Shown: in pieces, positions 58,620 through 64,000 of the stretch
Layout of the letters: every line of letters starts with the position of its first letter
How positions within the stretch are numbered: the stretch's first letter is position 1
Notes under the pieces: generated by a model
Seen by the model: the letters and a program-made list of their open reading frames with translations, nothing else
Told to the model about the DNA's origin: nothing
The model's database searches: none
Assembly: GCF_002288925.2 (NCBI RefSeq)
Contig: NW_022097993.1
Span: 7,255,537 to 7,319,536, forward strand
Length of the DNA: 64,000 bases
Source: Delphinapterus leucas
Lineage: Eukaryota; Chordata; Mammalia; Artiodactyla; Monodontidae
Direction of reading: 5' to 3'
Translations under genes and position numbers: made by a program

Positions 58620-59900
58620 TTTTACTTAGAAATAATTTTAGATATAAAGAAAAGTTACAGAGATAACATAGACAGTTTTCATGTACTTTTTACTTTGCTT
58701 CCCCTAGTGTTAACATCGCTGATAGACTGAATGTATCCCCTCATAATTCATTATGTTGAAATCCTAACTCCTAATATGATGGAATTAGGAAGCAGGTCTT
58801 TGGAAGGTTATTAGGTCATGAGGGTGGAACCCTCATGAATGGGGTTAGTGCCCTTATTAAATAAACCCAGAGAACTCCTTCACCCTTTTGCCATGTGAGC
58901 ACACAGTGAGAGGACTACAGTCTGTGAGCCAGGAAGGGAGCTCTCACCAGGCACAGAATCTGCTGACACCTCGATCTTGAACTTCCTAGTCTCCAGAACT
59001 GAGAGAACTAAATTTCTATTGTTTATAAGCCACTGAGTCTATTGTATTCATCTTATGTATCATAGTACTTTTGGTCCAAATTAAGGAATCAACATTGGTA
59101 CATTACTATTAACCAATTATTTAATCATTTTTCCACAAATTTCCAGAATCCAATCCAGGATAATACATTTCCTTTAGCTGTGATGTCTCCTTAGTCTCCT
59201 TCGGTCTGTGACAACTTCTCAGTCTTCCTTTATTTTTTATGATCTGACATTTTTGAGCAGTACTAGTCAGGTATTTTATATAATGTTTCTCATTAGGGTT
59301 TGTCTAATGTTCTTCTCATGAGGACTGGGTTTGTGGATTTTGGAAGAATACCACAGAAAAGAAGCACCCATCTCATCACATATATATATTTAGGAGTATA
59401 TGGTATCAACATGATATCGATAATATTAACCTTGATCACTCGGTTAAGGTTGTGTTTGTCAGATTTCTCCAATGCATGGCTACTATTTTTTCCTGACTGT
59501 ATCCTTTGGAAGTGCATGACTAGGTCCATTTCACATTCCAGGGGGTCGTTATTAAGCTCCACTCCTAGAGAGAGTAATATCTATATACAGTATTTGGAAT
59601 TCTTTTGTAAAAAAAAACTATCCCTTTCTCCTCATTTATTTATTAAAATTATTTATTTATACCAGTATGTACTCATATATATTTATTTTATACTTTGGGT
59701 TATAAAACAATGCTATTGTTATTTATTTTATTGCTCAAATTCTTTGGCCACTAGAATCTCATTCAGATTGGCTCTTGTATCTATTTGATACCACCCCATC
59801 ATTTTTTCTTTTGAATACTTCATTCCTTTGTGGCACTACGAGATACTCCAGGCTCATCTCATAGTTTCACTGCCTCAGTTCTAGAATCAGCAATATATTT
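58620..59900 (-). mobile_element. Old L1 3' UTR, split by an LTR
   Basis: In reverse: aaaagttacagagataacat and agtgttaacatc, then after the LTR cattggtacattactattaa, gatgtctccttagtctcctt, gtactagtcaggtattttat, accttgatcactcggttaag, gcatgactaggtccattt and tttgggttataaaacaatgc. The order matches a remembered old L1 3' UTR. The 162-codon plus-strand frame at 59300-59788 lies inside this non-coding repeat. Confidence 0.75.
58718..59048 (+). mobile_element. MLT1 (MaLR) solo LTR
   Basis: gctgatagactgaatgtatc, atgttgaaatcctaactcc, ttattaggtcatgagggtgg, aaccctcatgaatggggtta, ccatgtgagcacacagtgag, tctccagaactgagagaact and tataagccactgagtctatt: full-length MLT1 order. The flanking L1 joins as aacatc / tcatc + ttatg, leaving a catc target repeat. 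Confidence 0.85.
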
Positions 59901-60049
59901 AAGTAACTATTATATACTATAATAAAATTAATGACTTAACAAATTAAAGTAGGAAGAGAACAATTAAAAACCAGAAGAAATTAGTAAGTATAAACATAGA
60001 AATTAATGAATTTGGAAATAGAAAAATAGTAGATCTAATAAATAAATCT

Positions 60050-60560
60050 AAATGGAAATTATTTGAAAAATATTCATTTTGTTTATGGAAATACTTTGCT
60101 GAAAGAAAATTCATTTTGGAGGCTACCAGTGAAACAAACAAACCACTAGCTATCCTACCAACATAAAAATAAGACACAAATACACAGAATTAGAAATGAC
60201 AAGTGGAAAATAACTATCAAAAAAAAGAAAATTTTTAAAATGATGAGACTAATTTGCACGACTTTGCAAGTAAATTTGAAACTCTAGATGAAATGGAGAA
60301 ATTCCCAGAAAAGTACAACTTATCAAAATTGGCCTTGGGAAAGACAGAAAATCTAAACAGATTAATTACCGCAGAAAATATAGAGAAAGAAAAGCTCACC
60401 CACCCAATGAACGTTCAACACATACTAGGTCGAGATGGTTCTGTAGGGAAATCTATCAGCTTGTTAATGATCAGATACTTTCAATACTGTTTGAATGATT
60501 TCAAATCAAGTAAAGGAAGGAAAACATTCAAATCATGTTTTTAAAAAATCCTGAGATAAC
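60050..60560 (+). pseudogene. L1 ORF2 fragment upstream of RT
   Basis: Decayed ORF2. Translation pieces include ETNKPLAIL, then ASKFETLDEMEKFPEKYNL, SKLALGKTENLNRLITAENI and traces of the PGPDG-like segment. This is the linker between endonuclease and reverse transcriptase. The 96-codon open frame at 60254-60544 is a remnant, not a host gene. Confidence 0.8.
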
Positions 60561-62970
60561 TCATATATATTATGCACATTTTGTTGCAACTTATGCTTTT
60601 GATTTAACAATATTTTTGGATATTCCATGGGTTAGAGTGTATGAGTTCTAAATTATTCTTCTAATGTCTAGTTTCATGCTTAGTAGAGATATATAATAAT
60701 TTATTCAGCTATTTCCATACTGAAGGGTATTCACATTGTTTCCAGTTTTTTGCCCTTGCAAGTAATGTTATATTAAGTATCCTTGTACACATATTGTTGG
60801 AGGCCACAGCTTAGGTTTTTGTAGCACTAAGCAGCAGATCAAGGTGATGAGATATAGAAATTATTTTAGGGAATAAATATGACACAAAACTGAATTCAAA
60901 CACATATTCATGACAATTTCCGGGAAAATCAGTTTGTGCATTAATACTATGCTCCTGATAGTAGTTTATATAAGTAAGTGAATGTAATCAACATTTATCT
61001 AAATTTTTTGGTGCAAAAATCCACATCCATTCAAGAATGTAATTAATTTGTTTCCTCAATGCCATTTTCCATTGCAAAGCATTATCTCTTCCGGAGCATA
61101 TTAGTCACTGAATTATTCAGAATTCAGAATTCAGAAAGAAGCAGAATAACAGTCATGCGTGCCTGTCTTCCTGTTAAATTATTTCAGTCAGTGAAAATCA
61201 AACAAAGAAAAGAAACACCCTGAGGCTATATTTTAAAATGGGAATTCTTCAAAGACATAATAAGACTTTTATTTCATCATCATTTTACTACTTGAGTAGT
61301 ATTCCATTTCAAATGGACATTACCCTCTTCCATTATTATTTGGTTAGGTGTTTAGCGCATTGCAATTTCATAGTATTAAAAAATTGCTTTATTGTGGTAT
61401 ATTCACATTAATAATTAAAAACGTACCTATTCCATAAATGGAAAATTGTGTGACTCTGACAAGTTAAATATTCTGTTACTTAATGCAAAGTAGTTGACTT
61501 AATTTATATCTATGCATATATATGTGTATATATAAATATATGTGTATATATATATAGATTTTATATGTATGTGCATGTTTTTTTACTGCAATTCAGACAT
61601 GTAGAGGAAAATGTGTTACATTATTTGGATAAAGCTGATCTCTGCTTCACAAATACAAATTTTTTAGCTGGAGAAAGAAGGAACTCATACATTCTGGTTT
61701 TTAAACCTAATCTGAGCTGATATTTTCAAGTCACTTTGGTAATATTTTGTCTCTTAACATCATCGTCATTCCTCTACATCTTCCTTTAGATAGTTTTGGG
61801 TATAAGTGAACAAGGGAACCTTAGTGGTAGAGAGGGAGATGGTAGTGGTCTCTTGTCTTTGAGATAGTCCTTAGATGTGTACTGTCTGGGGTCCACTGGT
61901 TTCTGGAATGATAACTTTGTATTATCTCTAATGTTTAATTGCTTGCAAAATCTAAAGCAAACATGACAAAAGACTCAGATCTGATAAAGTTGACTGGTGG
62001 TCACATGGTTGTTACTTTTTCTTTATATGTCTCTGTGTTTTTGACCTGATAAAAAAATAATTTAAAAACAACATGCAAGTCATCTGAAGTTAATTGTTCA
62101 CTCTGATAGTAATTTGGGTTAAGATAGTTGGGCAAAGCAAGTGCAAAACAAGAAAGTAAAATTAACGGCTAAAGCAAAATTCAGGAATTTTGTTTTTTCA
62201 TACTTTGCCACAGTTATCTGAAATAATAGAATCATGATTTTTCATGTGTTTTCTGCTGACTGTCCTTACACTTTAGGTTATTCCTAATTCAGTCTCCTTT
62301 TGATCTATGGCAACTAACCAGTGACAAAATATAAAATAAGACAAAGCCAGTCAAACTTGAATTCACAAGGTGCCAAATATTGGAATGGAAATTTCACTGA
62401 ATCAGCTAACAATTTCAAAAGATCTAAATTTTTGACACAGTGTAGTCAAGGAGTCACAGAGCTAGCTGAATTTTGCAATATTTATCTAAATATTTTTGTA
62501 TGTTACTCATGCAAAAATTTACCCAAGCTCCCCAGAACTTAAAACTGTGTAGTTTCATGGAAAATTTAATCAAAATAATGGGGTGCAAATAAATCAAAAT
62601 CTATTTTATGTCTTACAGTCTCAAATCATCAAATTTATTCACATCCTGTAAAATTTAAACACTGAGTGTTATTAAACCAATCACGTAAGATGCTTGGCTG
62701 AAAGAAGAGGGGCCAACTAAATGTTCATCATGAATTTGAGGTCCCTCATTAAATTGTGCCACCAAAATTTAATCCCATGTAAACCTAATTATCTAATGCT
62801 TATTTTCCTTTTTTTATTAGTTTGGTAGTTTCCAGCCGAGGTGTTATGAAATCTAGCAATAAAACAAAGGAAATCCATATTGACTATTCATAATATAGCT
62901 ATGAAAGTGACTGAAAATGATTACTTACGTAGTAAACTTCATATTTTCTTTATTTTGGGGTTAGCTCTGT
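60561..62970. other. No gene; possible old LINE tails
   Basis: 60600-60800 (ttattcagctatttccatac, cattgtttccagttttttgc) resembles an old LINE 3' tail, and 61945-62070 resembles an L1 3' terminus, both weakly. An AT-rich tract with TGTATATA units lies at 61505-61575. No coding feature. Confidence 0.45.
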
Positions 62971-62984
62971 AAAAACTTTATGAA

Positions 62985-63204
62985 GGGGCTTCCCTGGTGG
63001 TGCAGTGGCTGGGAGTCCGCCTGCCGATGCAGGGAACGCGGGTTCATGCCCTGGTCCGGGAAGATCCCACATGCTGCGGAGCGTCTAGGCCTATAAGCCA
63101 TGGACGCTGAGCCTGCGCGTCCGGAGCCTGTGCTCCGCAAAGGGAGAGGCCACAGCAGTGAGAGGCCCACGTGCCGCAAAAACAAAAAAACAAACACACA
63201 CAAA
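62985..63204 (+). mobile_element. CHR-2-type tRNA-derived SINE
   Basis: Forward element from ggggcttccctggtggtgca through the tRNA-like head (B-box gggttcatgcc), the ctgagcctgcgcgtccggag body and an A-rich tail with CACACA. A perfect 14-bp TSD, aaaaactttatgaa, lies at 62971-62984 and 63205-63218. Confidence 0.95.
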
Positions 63205-63218
63205 AAAAACTTTATGAA

Positions 63219-64000
63219 ATATGTACTCTGATACAACCAAAAATAGAAGTAGGAATGTGGGGAGGCTGAATCATTTTTATTTATTTTATTAAAAAATGTT
63301 AATTGCCACACTGTATGTAAAGCCCAGGAGATAATATATTGAAGAGAAAATAAAGATATCTGGAGAAGCCAGGCAAAATTATAGAAATGCTCGCATAGCC
63401 ATTAACTTATAAAATCATGGTTGTAACCACCTCGAGAGCATATTGACAAATTCAAAAAGGAGTAATTTTAGATTTTTAAAAAATAAGCTATGGATGTCGC
63501 GGCATGTTATACTGTGAAAACAACACAAAAAAATCTATTTTAAATGCTTGTGAATAGAAAGGATGCTTAAATATAAATGAATATTTTTCGAATAGAAGAA
63601 AAGCTATGTTAAAATTGGATGAAATTTATAAAGTCTTAGATAATTTTTGGTAGTGCTTTAACCATGTAGTCAACAGGGTAGACTAGGTGTTAACATGTCT
63701 TATGCTTCATACTTTTTCTACTTCTTCATGCTTATTCACTGACCATGTTTTAAAATATAAATACTAAATAGCAGTTTGTGGGCTGTCTGCTATCTGATTA
63801 TTTGAACTCTTTAAAGAGAACTGGATCACTGGTAATATGACAACAATCCTTCTTTCTGTAAAACTAGAGTCATTTTGATTCCCTAGGCTTCCTTTTCCTA
63901 TCCCTAAATGAAGAGTTGAAATACATTATCTCTGAGTCCCTTCAAATGTTCAGTTTCCATGAAAATCTGTGAACAGAAAGAAAGTTTCCAGGATTTCAAT
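63219..64000. other. No gene recognised
   Basis: AT-rich unique sequence to the end of the window. Confidence 0.55.

Noticed and set aside
59300..59788. 162-codon plus-strand open frame
   Set aside because: It lies wholly within sequence matching the reverse of an old L1 3' UTR, so it is a non-coding repeat.
5742..63204. tRNA genes at the SINE heads
   Set aside because: The tRNA-like heads carry B-box-like motifs, but they are continuous with SINE bodies and A tails and are flanked by TSDs. They are SINEs, not functional tRNA genes.

Overview
The window is non-coding mammalian DNA, almost certainly from a cetacean (whale or dolphin). The main evidence is nine tRNA-derived SINEs of the CHR-1/CHR-2 type found in cetaceans and hippopotamus, several with intact target-site duplications (TSDs). 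I recognise no ruminant BovB/Bov-A or pig PRE-type SINEs. Older mammal-wide families (L2, MIR, L3/CR1, MER20, MER5A, MaLR-type LTRs, old L1) fill much of the rest. All family names come from recognising consensus sequence by eye; no database search was possible. I found no exon of a functional protein gene, and no rRNA, tRNA or snRNA gene, CRISPR array or bacterial-type feature.

Layout. About 0.8-4.1 kb: a decayed L3/CR1, a MER20 and an L2 split by an LTR. About 5.4-8.7 kb: a MIR, two CHR-1 SINEs, a short L1 3' end and an old L1. About 9.8-15 kb: L2, a second old L1 with a CHR-2 SINE in it, and a cluster of MIRs, one split by a CHR-2 SINE. About 15-17 kb and 18-22 kb: mostly unrecognised unique sequence, separated by an L1 3' end inserted in an L2. 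About 22-28.4 kb: LTR, L2, L1 and MER20 remnants. About 29.6-37.4 kb: SINEs, LTR fragments and a CHR-1 SINE split by an L1 with an inverted 5' end. About 37.7-39.1 kb: a decayed L1 ORF2. About 41.2-43.1 kb: an AT palindrome cluster, an (AT)n tract and an LTR. About 46.9-50.8 kb: an L1 insertion with TSDs and a large internal deletion. About 53.6-54.8 kb: a processed pseudogene of NUP50, cut off next to a CHR-2 SINE. About 55-64 kb: MIR, L2 with a nested MER5A, a MaLR LTR inside an old L1 tail, more L1, and a last CHR-2 SINE. A 10-base run of Ns lies at 57855-57864.

The window holds no cooperating set of genes. Its content is a record of layered insertions, and nested elements with TSDs give relative ages in several places. 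The most useful observations are the deleted L1 at 46.9-50.8 kb, the NUP50 retrocopy, the SINE/L1 nest at 37 kb, two perfect 34-36 bp AT palindromes at 41.3-41.4 kb, microsatellites that arose at the same L1 position in separate copies, and an unexplained ~110-bp direct repeat at 55.9/56.8 kb. I found no convincing new biological system.
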